Assembly: GCA_002104935.1 (NCBI GenBank)
Contig: MCGT01000012.1
Span: 248,001-312,000, forward strand
Direction: 5' to 3'
Source of the DNA: Hesseltinella vesiculosa
Lineage: Eukaryota; Mucoromycota; Mucoromycetes; Mucorales; Cunninghamellaceae
DNA: 64,000 nucleotides
In this document: in pieces, positions 34,000-46,199 of the stretch
Layout of the letters: the number at the start of each line of letters is the position of its first letter
Position numbering within the stretch: position 1 is the first letter of the stretch
The notes under the pieces: generated by a model
The model's input: only the letters and a program-made list of their open reading frames with translations
Told to the model about the DNA's origin: nothing
The model's database searches: none
Translations under genes and position numbers: made by a program

Positions 34000-34975
34000 A
34001 TTGTAAGAGAGGGGTGATCAAAGTATTAAACAAAGAAATGCAAAGCGTGTGTGTCTTTTAAACAAGAACTAAATTGGTGGATATTAATGATACTATCATA
34101 AAATTATGAGAAAAAAATAAAGAAAGCAAAGAAAGGAAAGAAAAGAAAAAAAAATTAGAGAGGAAAATAAAAAGGATTAATTTTGGCACATAGGCAAAAA
34201 TCGGGTGGATTACCATATGAAAAAATAGCGCGGAATCCAAAAAAGGGTCCAATTTGGCAGCCAATCCATTCTTCCGTGGAACGAAAATGAACCCCCCTCA
34301 AAACTTGCTATTTGGCCACTTCCTCTGGTTTATTCCTCGGACGGAAAATGAGCCTTTCAACTTTATTCCAATCAAAGAACACACAGGTTAATTTCCTCTT
34401 CTGTCTGTTCCTTGCCCCACATTTCAATAAAATAACGCAAAGAGACTTTTTTTTACGAAAAATAAGAAAAACCACTCATCGAAAACCTGCTCATTCTCAG
34501 ACATGGTCGTGGTTTCTCCTTTTTTTTTTTCAGGCGCATTGTTGGGTGGCTGAGATTTCATTGTCTTAAAATATCCTTTGGGTTGGTTTCTCGCTCTGTC
34601 CTTTTGAATGGTTTGGAATCGAAGGTGTGGAATCGAGGTTGAACCAAGCGAAACCAAATAGGAAAAAAAATGAACCTAAAATCATGACGATGGCCAATTT
34701 TTTAAAAACTTGACAAAGGGGTGATGATGCACTGTGACTCATTCTACTTCTTGGATATACCGCCGCAGCCAATTCGATTAAAAAGAATGGCGGATGATCG
34801 ACCCTCCCCCCCCCCTTTCAAAGGCGCTATCAAATGGATGGAACTGTGAGCCATCAGGGCGTGGTTGCCATGGTGACACTGAGTTTTTTTTTCTAAAAAA
34901 AGGTGCGGCCAAAAAAAAAAAAACGAAAGCTTTGGCCCTTTTTTCATATTTGTTTGTTTTATTTTTACAGCGTGA
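34000..34975. promoter_or_regulatory. Divergent intergenic region, 183-aa gene / AIG1-like GTPase
   Basis: This 976-nt spacer separates two divergent starts. A TTTTTACAG acceptor lies five bases before the GTPase ATG at 34976, so that gene probably has a 5' UTR intron and its true promoter lies further upstream. AT-rich low-complexity sequence occurs at 34060-34190. No ORF is convincing. Confidence 0.5.
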
Positions 34976-36098
34976 ATGGACGATCCATTTTCAGAACTTG
35001 AATCAGACAATGATCCCATCATGGTAGCTGCTCGTTTGAGCAAAATGACTATTCAGCAACACGAAGCCACCCAGTCAAAACTAGACGAATGGCGACACGC
35101 TTCTGGAACCTTGCCCGCTGAACCAACGTCGCCCATCCGTCCTACTTCTCGTCAACCTCTCGGCATCATGGTACTAGGAAAAACGGGTGATGGTAAATCC
35201 AGTCTATTGAATGATATCCTTGGTCGACAAGTCTTTGTTCAAAAAGCTTCTTTGCGAGTAAGTTGTTTTGGGAGGCGGAAGTGTAGCGCAGCGTACCCTG
35301 CTGGTCTTCTAAGTCACACCTTTCTTTTCAGTCACAAACCAAAACGATCGAAGAACGGGAAGGCTTTTGGGCACCGCTACGGCCATACCTTCATGGAAAA
35401 GATACCTTTGGTTGCCATGTTTGTGTATATGATACCCCTGGTTTTGGTGACTCGGACCATCAAGACGAACTCTTTATCCCGCTCATTCAAGATCGCATCC
35501 AAGCATTGAGCCAGCACGTACCACCCAAGCTGCATTGTTTTTTGATGGTGTTTAAAATCACATCCACGTAAGCGTAATATTTTTTTTCACCCTCCTTTGC
35601 CACAACATTCGATGGACCCTTTGCTTACACTGCTTTTATTTTTCTTTTCTATTTACATCCAGCCAAGACCAGCTCTTCAAGACTTTGGATATCCTGCAAT
35701 CCATTTTAGGCAATGACGAGAAAGGGGTCTGGGACAATGTGATCTTGGTGTTCACCCATGCCGATCTTGGCAAAGAGTACCGATTCCGTGACAACAAGGT
35801 GGCACTGAGAACGACGGTGACACAGAATATCAAAAACAGGTATGGACTGGCGCACGACCTGCCTATGATTTTCATCAGCACCAAGTCCTATATCTGTGGA
35901 TTGCTCAAAGGCCAAGGTGAATGCGACTGTCAGCGAAGCAACAGAATTTATGCCGATGCTCGACGCCGGCTCTATAACCAAGTCTGGTCAAGATCGGCGA
36001 TCCCTTTCATTTCTTCACCCACGTCCTCCTCTCCCTCCACTCCTAGGCCCCTGTCCACTTCATCCACCTTCTCTTATTCTTCATTTCACTCATCATGA
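34976..36098 (+). CDS. AIG1/GIMAP-like GTPase, 317 aa
   Basis: Exons 34976..35257, 35332..35567 and 35663..36098, phases 0 and 2. The G domain begins at about residue 62: P-loop GKTGDGKS (68-75), the switch II motif DTPGFGD (128-134), a FTHADL segment as G4-like specificity motif, and a long insertion rich in aromatic and charged residues. The GKTGxGKSS form followed by LLNDILG is that of the AIG1 (IAN/GIMAP) family of septin-related GTPases, which in plants and animals respond to pathogens and act on endomembranes. No membrane anchor is visible; the C-terminus is Ser-rich and disordered. The fungal role is unknown. The gene converges on VPS18 with only 44 nt between the stop codons. Confidence 0.85.
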
Positions 36099-36142
36099 TA
36101 TCATCATCGTATTTCTTTATTAAAAAGAACTCTCATAAAACA

Positions 36143-37564
36143 CTACAGTGCCCAGTCTCGGATAGAATCTGCTTCCTCGGTCACCGACACAAACGGCTCG
36201 TCAATGCTGCTGATCATGATGTCACCACAAAATACACATTCCCGAGCAACAATGTCATCCAAATCTGCACGCAGTCGGCCAATGCGCCTGGTGAACCGGT
36301 CATAGGATTGGCGTCCATCCCCTATAGAGAGTTCTTTGTACTGCGTGTACTGCAGCTTGTTTTGCAATTTGACATCTTTGGACAGTTGTTCTTGGAGAGA
36401 AGCCAGCCGTCGTAGTTGGCGTATAGGAAGATTCTTTGTGATCTAATTAAAATGAGAAAAACAGGGTCATTTGCTTGGCACTGGTGCTGGCTCTTCTCTT
36501 TTTCCTGGCAGAAATCCCCCTTTTTTCTTCTTCTTCTTCTCTTTTACCTTGTTGACAAGACAATCCATGTGGTATTGGTGCTGGCAGGGGAATACATAAA
36601 ACTGGCGGGTAAGCAGCGGGAATTGACATAGACAACAGTTTCCTTGATGATCAATTTCGGTAGATCGGGTCTTCAGCTGCCGAATGTCAGCACGGATCAG
36701 CTCTGCGGTCTTGGTTGCATCGTCCATGTCGGTCTTTAGGCTGCCAATGTGCACATTATGTTCTTCCAAAGCCTTGTAGATGTCATCCTATTGTGCATGA
36801 TAAAAAAAAAATCAGCCGCTTCGTTCATTCCGCTTTTTCTTGTTCCGACTAGCCTTGAAATCGTTAATCAAAATATGATCAGGGAAAAACGGTAGAATGT
36901 CCTCGATCTTGAGCACATTGCTCTCCTTGACATAGTCCATAGCCCTGACAAAAAAATCAATAAAATAAGCATCCAGCCTCACTTTCCTCTTCTTTTAAAT
37001 GCACCTTTTGATGTCCCGTTTTTCCTGGATCACATATTCTGCAATTGCCAGCCAAAGCTTCTTGATTTGTTCATCATTGTCGAATGGCTTATCTGCATGG
37101 ATCACAGCCTCATCTATATCACCTATCTACGAGTCAAAAAGATAAAGTGAGAGGGCTGCAGATCAATGAAGATTACCGTACCTGCAATGCCAAATGCACT
37201 GCTTCTTCATAAAGGCCCATGACGCTGTAGAGATAGATACAGCTTTGAACACGGCCAAACTGGTTACACAAGCGCAATGCATAATCTGGATTGTAGTACA
37301 TGTCTATGCCCTACCATTCAACACAAATAACAGGTGAGATGGTCCGTGTGTGTGAGAACATTGATGGCTGTCCTACCTCGCTTTTCAAAAAGGAGAGAAG
37401 CGCTGTTTCATCTTTGGTGGCTTGCGTCGCATACAAAGTCAACAGGGCATTGTGTACGGCCGGGTCAGTGTTGTGAAGTTTGTCTACTACGTGCGATAAG
37501 TAGCGAGCTGCTTGATGCTAAATGAATGAAGGGACGAGCATAAGCAAAACCCCATCGCTTTTTT

Positions 37565-37598
<34 letters not shown>

Positions 37599-40181
37599 GA
37601 GTGGTTCGATCTTTCAACGAGGTAGGGTCGTATCGCAAAAGCGAGGGGATCAGGAATCGAGGATTCAAATCGGCATGAACCAACCAAAGATCGACTGTCT
37701 CTCGAGGCATATGCTCCATCAAGGCCGGTGAGTGCTTGTAAAATAGATCAAGATCAGACTAAAGAAAAAGAAGCAAGTCAGGTTACAACTCTATACGTTA
37801 TTTTTTTTTCTTTACTTGTTTGCCCAGCGTGTCAAGAGCCTTGGTATATTCGCGCTGTTCTATCCAATAGGAGATCACCTTGTCATCATCGTTCAAGAGA
37901 GTTGCATAATAGATCAATTCTTTGGTATGGCCATGACTGCTGATCAGTTTGTATACTGTGGCCTTGTGGAGATAGCTTTGGTTTTCTTGCAAAAAGGCTT
38001 GGAATTCCTGCTTCACCTGCTGTCCCAGCTGTTCATAGTGTGCAATGGCTGTCTGGCCTTTGGGTGCCATGGTTCCATCATAATACGTTGACGTGTGTTT
38101 GACCGAGGACATGAGCTCCTTAATCTGATTGATCTTTGCCAAATAGATTTCCACCAGCCAAGTGGACAAGATGGATTTCTGCGTACGCGCCTAATTCCGA
38201 GATCATGAGTGATCTCGATGCTCGTTCCTTTTTTTTTTGTAAAAAAAAAATAAAAAAAAATTACCTTGCTATCCAGTCGCTGCAGTTTTGCTAGGAGGTA
38301 AACGCGAAGCGCATCTTTTTCCTTTTTTTCCATGAATTGGAGCACGACTTGCTCAAATGTGACGTTGGTCTTGGCATAATAGGTGGCACTTGATAGGAAC
38401 TGTTTCCTTTCAAAGAGATCGTTGGCCCTGGCAATATGCACCGCGTTGGTCTGCTGTGACGTTTTGCACGAAGCCAGGGCTCGATCATAGTCCTTTTTAT
38501 CCAGATAGAGCTGCCACACTTTACTGTCTTCATTTTGCACCACCACTTCATAAATGGCGCTTGTTGTGTAGATCCAATAGGTGTGGTAGACTGTGTCAGC
38601 GCTTAGTCCCAGAATCCGTTCTCCTTTTCCCTATGTCCAGTCATCATACAGGGATGAGCGTCAGCATTTCCTTTGATCCTGGCTCTGTGATTTACCAGGA
38701 GAATGGGAATAGATTCTTCAAAGACGGTTTGTTGGCTGATACAGTTGATGACTTTGACACGCTGATGATAGAGGAGAATGAGATGGTGGGCGGTAAGGGC
38801 CATGGCTGAAGGTGTCACTGGCGACGCTTCTTCATTGCCGTTTTCGTAGGTGGAGGTGGGATACAGGATCAGTTGAGGGTGGACAATCATTTCATCCGTG
38901 GTGCTTGCTTGCAAATCGAGCTGGCCTTGGTAGATCCCAGGTGCTATCCAAACAATAACGGTCAGGTCGCTGGTGTCAGACCATTTGCCTTTTTTTTTTT
39001 TTCATACCTGTATTCCAAGCAAAGGATAGAGTACTTGATGAGACCTTGTAGACACAAAGATCGCTTGGATCTACATCCCCAGGAAGTTCTTGGAAGCTTG
39101 GATTTGTGTACTGTGCAAACAAGGAGGCGAACATGGGCGAACCGTTTTCATGCGATGCAGAGCTGCCAGAGTTAGCTGTGCCCAGGAACTGATACATGCG
39201 GCTTGGAGTGGTGATGAGAACATGGTGCGCGTGGTCATTGATCTGACCATGGTGCACGAGTTTGCTTATCTGTATGCCCGTGATACGCGTGGCAAGAGGC
39301 GATGGGTCGGGAAGGTTCTCTGTCGGCAAAGTGTAGACCTGATGCAGGTAGCGTTCTTCTTTTTTAAAGTATTCGTCTGTCGGCTCGATCCATGTTTCGT
39401 ATACCTGACCATTCTGGGTGCCAAGAAGGATTTCCTGGGTTGCATTCTGCGAGGGCGACGCTTGCTCATTCCATCCGAGGGCGGTGACAAGCAGCCCCTA
39501 AAAAACCAGAGACGAACAAGGATACAACGTTACGCGGTGAGCAGCCACGTTATTTCGAGATTGTGCTCGTTTATTACCTTGAGTCGAGACAGGTACTTGA
39601 CCTTCTTCCATTCGTGAAACATGTAATAACTTTCACCGTGATCGGTGCATAGCAGTAAATGCCGGCCAGTAGGATCAAGGTGCAGGCCAACTAATTTACC
39701 GTCGTTGGGGCGCCTGGCCCATTCGATTTCTATGAGCCAGGGGAAGAGTACGTGAGAATGTTGGAATCAATAAAAAGGTAATAGGAGAAAACTCTTACCA
39801 CCCACTTCTAACGGGTCATCCAGGTCAACTCGTAATAAACGCTGGTTACTGAGCACGATAATGAGGATGTTGTTGCTGACCACCATGTCTTGCAATAAGG
39901 CTGGCAGATGAAATTGCACTTGATCCAATCGAAACTGAGACGAGGGTATGGATCGAAACACGTCCTTGGCTATAGGTGGAGGGGGTGCCTACGAATAAAA
40001 AGGAAGAGTGAGCCCTTCATCCTTTGCCAAGCATAAAAAAAAAGACGGCAGTTACAGTATCATTGAGTGATGAGTCGCTGGTATAAGATGCAGCCTGTTG
40101 ATTAGAGACATCTTGTTCTGGTAATGATGGAAGGTTAGGTGGTTGTTGGGACGATTCGATGAAATCATCCAAGAGGGACAT
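36143..40181 (-). CDS. VPS18: Vacuolar sorting protein Vps18 (HOPS/CORVET core subunit), 1043 aa
   Basis: Fourteen exons: 40181..40056, 39988..39799, 39729..39578, 39497..39008, 38943..38696, 38630..38265, 38190..37816, 37758..37597, 37517..37377, 37310..37182, 37126..37005, 36944..36854, 36787..36548, 36442..36143; frame is kept throughout. Vps18 tethers late endosomes and vacuoles before SNARE fusion. Diagnostic parts are an N-terminal beta-propeller, the Pep3/Vps18 segment (LGLSADTVYHTYWIYT then VWQLYLDKKDYDRALASCK), a clathrin-repeat-like helical middle and a C-terminal RING. In the RING, CCLCQFPLLTRQFYVFPCQH and the late pair CVFC supply zinc ligands. The intron after exon 12 must begin with GC (AAG/GCTAGT). 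Length is close to animal and yeast homologues. Confidence 0.95.
37567..37594. repeat. T28 homopolymer in a VPS18 intron
   Basis: Run of 28 T on the plus strand (A28 in the VPS18 sense strand), the longest mononucleotide run noticed in the window. It lies just inside the 5' end of the intron between exons 8 and 9. Confidence 0.95.
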
Positions 40182-40645
40182 GGATGTACAGTAACAAGAA
40201 AATGAATTGCGAAAAGGAAAAATAAAAAGAAAGTGTCGGGGAATCGCCCGCCTATTTCATTGACCACGTCTGTGCCGAAACGGCCGTTTGCGCATGCATG
40301 CAGGCCGCCCATTTGTCGTTTTTCAAGAGTGTTCCAAAGATTCATACCTGAATGTCTCCCATCAGCCAATTCCTAGATTGACACCAGTTCCTGTCCAGAG
40401 AAAAATAAACGGCTCGGCTGCGGTGCGGCACTTGTCGACCTACCCAGCTCCCGTTTGCTGCAGGCAGTCTCAATTCGGTGACTTTGCCTCTCTCTCCCAT
40501 TTGCCAGTTCTATTTTCGCGTGTGTTTTCATACCAAAGCAGCTCTCCATCATGGATCAAACAGCCTGGCGGCAATGTCAAATTTGAAAGGCCCTGTGAGG
40601 CCAGTTGTCGGAAACTGAATTCAATCTTGATTTGGCGGGAGGCCA

Positions 40646-40822
40646 TTTTTTGCTTTTTTTGGCTGGTGAGTTGGGGACATCCAAACGCAATCGATGACAA
40701 ATTGGCAGGGCGATATTCACCTGCCGGATTGATTATTTCAGTAACCGGTGTCTCTAACAAGAACTTGCACCTATGCAAAATTTCGCATTGATTCATTGAA
40801 TCTAAAAGTCACTGACAGCACT
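40646..40822. repeat. Interspersed repeat family, copy A
   Basis: Shares ordered blocks with the copy at 57366-57541: a T-rich start then GGCTGG; AAATTGGCAGGGCGAT versus AAGTTGGCTGGGCAAT; TTCACC; a TTTCAG block; and AAAATTTCGC near the end. A T run closes both copies. Similarity extends over about 170 nt with many substitutions, so it is an old duplicate, not a tandem repeat. Confidence 0.7.
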
Positions 40823-41219
40823 TTTTTTTTTTCAATAGGCAACAGGATAACAAAAATCATCCATGTTAACATATAATCCAATCTCCTCCGACTGACCCAA
40901 AATTCGGTGCACAATCAGTACATGATGTGGCAAGATGGCAAGTAAAAGGACAAGTCATGTAACCTGCGTGATGTCGAGGTAGAAGCACTGCAGGATGCGG
41001 CCGCACAGTCATTTTGCCAGGAAAGCCCCGTTTTGTTCATTGCTGTAGCTCGACGTCGTCTCATCCAATAACGCTGTTGTCTTTCTCATAATTGCTTATT
41101 ATAATTTACTAGTTTTTTTTTACCGTGTCTTGCATCATCTGGTCTCCCCCCACCTTCTTTCTCACCATGTGTGTGGAGCGGTCAACGCATGGGCTGCATA
41201 AGCGGAGATACAATATTGG

Positions 41220-41350
41220 CAAGTGAAATTCAGACTCTTGGTTTTTTTTTCTGGCTCGGAAATGGGATATCAAGTTAGCTGGGCAGCCTTTGCCAAACGG
41301 TTTGATTTTTACAGAGTCGCTGTCCTTCATAGGAATCTGATGCAGGGAAG
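41220..41350. repeat. Interspersed repeat family, copy C
   Basis: Contains AGTTAGCTGGGCAGCC, then TTTGCCAAACGGTTTGATTTTTACAG and TCGCTGTCCTTCAT, aligning with copies A and B in the same order and spacing. On the minus strand it can be read as MKDSDSVKIKPFGKGCPANL, which aligns with a frame in copy B. Confidence 0.6.
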
Positions 41351-42037
41351 AATTTAACGTCACTCCATTAAATCATAAGAGATTGACAGCTACTTTTTTG
41401 AGAGGTGAAGTGATCTACTAGATCTTGTCAGGCACAATTTCAAGTCCCAAGTAGACATTTGTACCTGTGATTTACTCAAATGTCAACGTAATGCAACTGT
41501 CAGCGACACAACAGTATTTTTGACAACGCAGAGAGGTGCTTTCATTTTTTGCTCATACTACTACTGCAATTCTTGAGGTCCATGGGGGGAAATCGAGGGA
41601 GGTGATGATAGCAGAGAAATTTGAACCTAGGGATCTGGCTCGGTCAAAGGAAGAGAAAACTAGACAACCGATTTTATTTGTCTCTGGCGAAGGATCTTCA
41701 GTGGAATGTCTTTTTTGCTATGCCCAAGTGACCATGGATATTCCAAGGAGGCAAAAACAGCGCCAGCCACAAGATGCCCGAGATGAACACAAAGATGGCC
41801 CCTTTCAAGTCCTTCATTTCACACTAGTAAGGTTGCCAGCCAAAACGATCGACATGCAGCCTTGTTTTTTTTTCTGCAGCACCGGATGTCGTTGCACGGA
41901 CCGGGCGTGCCACAGAAGAACAAGGGAGGTCGGTGACCTTTTTTTAAAAGTGCGACAACCAAAAGCATCCATCTTGCGCCGACGAATGTTTTTTTTTCTT
42001 CTCTTCCACACTCACTTTTTAAATTCTTTGCCTCAAC

Positions 42038-44782
42038 ATGACTGATGTGCAAGGGCTTCACGTTTGTGTCAATCTAAAAAACAATGACACCATATATGGG
42101 ATTGTCACTGTTATTGAAGACGATGGCAGCATCTCACTTGAAAGAGGTAAACAAAGAAAATAGCAAATCATCTGGAAACCAAAACAAAAGAGAGCCAGAC
42201 GTGAAGATTCTCATCCCTTCTTTTTTAATGTCCAATAATGCATAGTGGAACGGCATTTTGCTACGGGAAGAAAATCAGCATATCCTACCATGCGAGTGCC
42301 GGGCCATATGGTCCAAACGTACCACGTCACTCAGCCTGAAGAAACGACAAACTCGCCCACGCAAAAGGCGGCAGCCCCGCTCCCATCCGTCATCGCTCCA
42401 TCCCCCACCACGCCTTTACAACCATTTGTCGATCCTGCCATTGTCAATGTAAACATCATGTTGCTTTATAGAAAAAAAAAATAGAGCAAGGGGCTCACCA
42501 TCTTTCTTATTAGTCGCCTGTCCAAACTCAGCAACATAACCTTGTCCCTCAAAAGCAGCCTTCGCCCAAACAAGCCCAAGGCAAACCTTCAAAGTAAGTG
42601 CTCATGTAACTATGCCAACAATCTTGATTTGCTCACATCGATGAATTCTAATCATAGAGGTAAAAAGGGCAAAACACATGATGAAGGCAAAAGCAAGCCT
42701 AGGAAAACCGTCAAATCAAAGAACACAAGTGATGGCACGGATGGATCCACACCTCAAGCCTCCCCCAAATCCAATAAGCGAGGATCCAAACGGTTATCAC
42801 AGCCAAGACATATCGCCACGCCATCCCCCGCTGTCAATGACTTAATGCTTGAACAAGACACTAAGCCTGCCAAGAAGTCTACACCTGCACCCCGACCCAA
42901 GCCCATGCCTCAGTTCGGCATCAGCTCGCCCCAACCTCGCAACGTGGTAGAATCAGTTGATTACGAAGATTATACTGATTTTATCGGCATGTCAGACCAA
43001 GGGACCAAGAAGAGACACTCTGACAAACCCAAAAAGACAGCCGAGGTAAGGACCAAAGCGAGTGGCAACAACAAGACCCCTCATTTTTTGTTTCTAGTTG
43101 CACAAGCCAGATGATCCTGTCAACCAAACAGCTACGCAGACGCTTCTTTCCTCGCTCAATATGGTAGGAATCAGTAGCGCCAGTCCTGCTTCCCCACCTG
43201 GCCCTGCCTCTCAACACAGCCCTTTAATGTCAGCCACCATTGCCTCGTCTGGCTCGGCTTCGCCCATGGAACACCATCACCGATATATGATGGACACTAC
43301 CCCAAACTCTGGCCTCCAGTCACCGTCTCCCGTTCCTGCATTCGATCCTAGCCGCCGTCCAAGCAATCCTATCGACGGCGATGACGACGACGATGACGAA
43401 GTGCCACCTCCTGCCTTTTCGCGTAAGAAATCGATCGATGTGGCCAATATCCATGTACCCCTTTCCTTGATTCCCCCCAAACTGCGTGCACGTAGCCAGC
43501 TTTCGCAGATCGTCACCCACTCGTCGCCACCCCCCACGGACGCCTTGGCCGCCGCCCCAACCAAAACCAACGGACATGCCATCACACCTACACGTACCAT
43601 GGTACCTATTATAGACGACGACGACGATCAAAACGATAGCGATAATCGATCTCATTCCTTGCATCTCGTGCATCATGAGCACACAGTTGTATTGGAGGAG
43701 CAGCCCACCAATGAACAGCACTTGCAAAAGCCAATGGATGACGAAGAGGATCAAGACGATGAACCTGTGCCCCACGGTGGCGCCACAATCAAATCCGTTA
43801 CCACCGGCAAACCCTGCCCTGTGCTCTCCCCTGAGCAATTGGACCAGCTAATGACTATTGCCAGTAAGCGTGCAACCCCTGTTCTGTTTCAAACGAACCG
43901 CTCACCCGTTTTTTTCCCCTCTGCCTCAGAAACTGAGTTCGGTTTGACGGACGTGATGATGATCGAGAACGGTGCACATGCAGCAGCCAGTATTGTCTTC
44001 AAGATGCTTGGTGGTCAGCGACGCATCAAGGTAAACAATCATAACGAAGCCCCTACCGTGGTCGTATTTGCTGGCAATCATTCCGTCGGCAGCTTTGGCA
44101 TTGCTACTGCCCGCCACCTGGCTAACCGTGGCGTTCAAGTCCTTGTGCTTTTGATCGCCAACGAAGCTCAGCTGTCCCCTACCATCATTGAACAAAAACG
44201 ATGTGCTGAACTCTCTGATGCCAAATTTATTCAGTCCATCGATGGTAAGGATAAGCACGCGACACCTCTTGCCAGAGCATCGTCGACTGACCTTTTTCTC
44301 CCGTTGCCTCTTGTTTGCCATTGCTAGATCTCCCTGACCCTTTGACTGCGCCCGTGGACCTCATTATTGACGGCATGATGAGCAGCACTGCTAAATTGGA
44401 CGATTTACGTCGTGATCACAATGTGCGAACGCTGTTGTGGCAGGCTATCGATTGGTCCAACAACAACAAGGCTCCAATTCTTAGTCTTGATTTTCCAAGT
44501 GGCGTCAACGGCAAGGATGGTAAGTCAAGATAGTTGGGCAGACATGTTGCCGATGTTTCTCACTTCGCCGTCTCCCCAGGTCACCCCTTCCATGTGATGC
44601 ATTACATCACACCCAAATGGACACTCTGCTTTGGAGCTCCTGTCGAGGGCTGCTCCTCTGTCAAGATCACTGGCGGTCTCTTTGTTGCTGATTTGGGTAT
44701 TCCTTTGGCTGCCTGGCGAAAGATGGATGTCAAGAGCATGATTTGGGGCTCCGAGTTTGTCATGGCCCTCGAATACGTTTAG
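42038..44782 (+). CDS. EDC3: Enhancer of mRNA decapping 3 (Edc3), 751 aa
   Basis: Eight exons: 42038..42146, 42246..42448, 42514..42593, 42658..43045, 43098..43863, 43930..44244, 44328..44519 and 44580..44782; phases agree. Edc3 is a scaffold of processing bodies that stimulates Dcp1-Dcp2 and binds Dhh1. An N-terminal divergent LSm-like domain (about 1-70: VCVNLKNNDTIYGIVTVIED) is followed by a long basic, Ser/Pro-rich disordered linker with an FDF-like motif (DYEDYTDFIG). A C-terminal YjeF_N Rossmann-like domain begins near TEFGLTDVMMIENGAHAAAS, with VVVFAGNHSVGSFGIATARH and LDFPSGVNGKD. The linker is longer than in yeast Edc3 and carries Asp-rich and His-rich runs. The YjeF_N domain mediates dimerisation in known family members. 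Confidence 0.93.
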
Positions 44783-45231
44783 CTTTTGCCAGTTTTGCCC
44801 ACTTTTGTTTTTTATTCAAACGAGACCGCAAAGTAAACCACGGGCCCAACTCTTTTTTTGTTCATAATTTTCGATGCCTTTACCATGACAACTCATTCCT
44901 GAATTTGCTCGAATTTACCGGTTTTTTTCTCTCGCTTTTCGTGCTCTGAATTTCATTGAAATTTGGATAGCTTTTATCGATTATTAATAAATAATCGCCT
45001 TTTTTTTCCTTTGTTTGGTGTTTTTGTCAACAGCGTTCCTTTTTTTGTGTGCCCTTGATTCCTTCTTCATCCTGCTCCCTGGTGATGTTTGTAGGACTTT
45101 AGTGGTATGATTCATCCAAGCAACAAACTACCAGTTTGCGTTCAGACAATTATGTGTTCAAGGGAGAGACTGCTGTTGTATTTTTATCTTCAAGGTTAGT
45201 GGAAAAGCGTGTTTTAGAACGTTGTTTCATT
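44783..45231. other. Intergenic region, EDC3 / accessory island
   Basis: AT-rich 449-nt spacer with T runs; an aataaataat cluster near 44985 may serve EDC3 polyadenylation. It marks the left border of the accessory island. No gene was seen. Confidence 0.5.
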
Positions 45232-46016
45232 TTATGCAGTCAGCTCAGTGCTTATCATGTGCAGGTAGTGGGCGATGACTTTTCGGTGGTCGAGCTTGCA
45301 GAAGTCCAGCGCGTTGAGCGAGTATGCTGCCTGTCCAGGCGGTGGATAGCGGAACACATCCATATAGCGTTCTTGTGGGTAGCCTAGCAGCGACTCCATG
45401 ACGTATTCAGGGGTGATAAACGCTTTGTAGAACGTGAATAGTGTACCGATGATTCTTATGGCATACATCTCAGACGCTGTTGTTATCTTCATGTTGTGTG
45501 CAGCCACGAAAATCTCCCCCATCACTTGGTTCTCTTTCCACTGGTTGACGTACTTCGCGTTGCTCGGATGATGAAATCAGGCACTGACACGATCGGCTCC
45601 TCTTGTTCGCCAATGTCGACTACCAGGACCTGCTGCGCGTTGATAGAAAGAGGATAATCATTCATTTTCATCACGTGGAAGAGTGTGGATACAAAGGTGT
45701 CGACATAGTACTCAGACAGGTTATTGCTGGCGTCATACACAGTCTTCACCTCGTCAACGAGCGTTTTGTACTGAGCACCAATGGGCAGTCCATCGATATT
45801 GACGTAGCTTCTCCATGCATTGTCTGCTATACATTCCACATGCACTTCTCTCTCGGGATACTCTGCAGGGAGGGTGAATATCTCTTGATCGTGCACTCGG
45901 ATATGCATGTCATGGGTCACCTTTGTTGTCCAGTTGCTGGTCTTATGTGCATTCGCAGCCAGAAGAGGCTCCCGCTCAATATAATCAATCTCTTTTCGTG
46001 CTTGTTTGCTATCCAT
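45232..46016 (-). pseudogene. Frameshifted unknown gene in MULE island; possible nuclease-like fold relic
   Basis: The frame from 46016 (MDSKQARKEIDYIE...) is open to about 45522, but protein-like composition jumps to another frame near 45570. The first part reads EEPIVSVPDFIIR; the second frame continues NAKYVNQWKENQVMGEIFVAAHNM and ends at 45232. Together they would give about 255 aa interrupted by a single frameshift. The order PDF-I-I, then a helix NQVMGEIFVAA resembles PD-(D/E)XK-type proteins, but the strand that should carry the ExK motif between these blocks is missing, which suggests an internal deletion. This fold reading is inference only. The divergent neighbour is a decayed MULE transposase, so it may be a passenger gene. 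No intron consensus at the switch explains it. Confidence 0.5.
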
Positions 46017-46199
46017 TTTATAAAAAAAAAATAAAAAAAAAAACTAACCACTCTACAGAACTCACGGAAATGGAGGTTACGCAGGGCTAAAAATCTGCCA
46101 ATAAAATGGCACTTCTCAACCCGGATTCTTCTTTTTTACTTTTCTTCCCCTATCCTAACTACCTCATATTACATTCACGTTTCCATTACCTCAGCCATC

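Larger units (their letters stand above)
40182..42037. other. 1.86-kb divergent intergenic region, VPS18 / EDC3
   Basis: It holds both promoters and two copies of a diverged interspersed repeat (40646-40822 and 41220-41350). Short frames are open on both strands inside the repeats. A minus-strand frame at 40796-40470 has protein-like composition, but it is interpreted as part of the repeat rather than a gene. The stretch 41560-41990 has weak plus-strand frames without recognisable domains. Confidence 0.5.

Noticed and set aside
40470..40796. Minus-strand 108-codon ORF with natural-looking composition as a gene.
   Set aside because: It lies inside repeat copy A, and equivalent frames in copies B and C are closed or shifted, so it is better explained as repeat sequence.
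43277..43838. Long minus-strand ORFs opposite EDC3.
   Set aside because: They are antisense shadows of Asp-rich and His-rich codons in the EDC3 linker; the sense frame has domains and consistent splicing.
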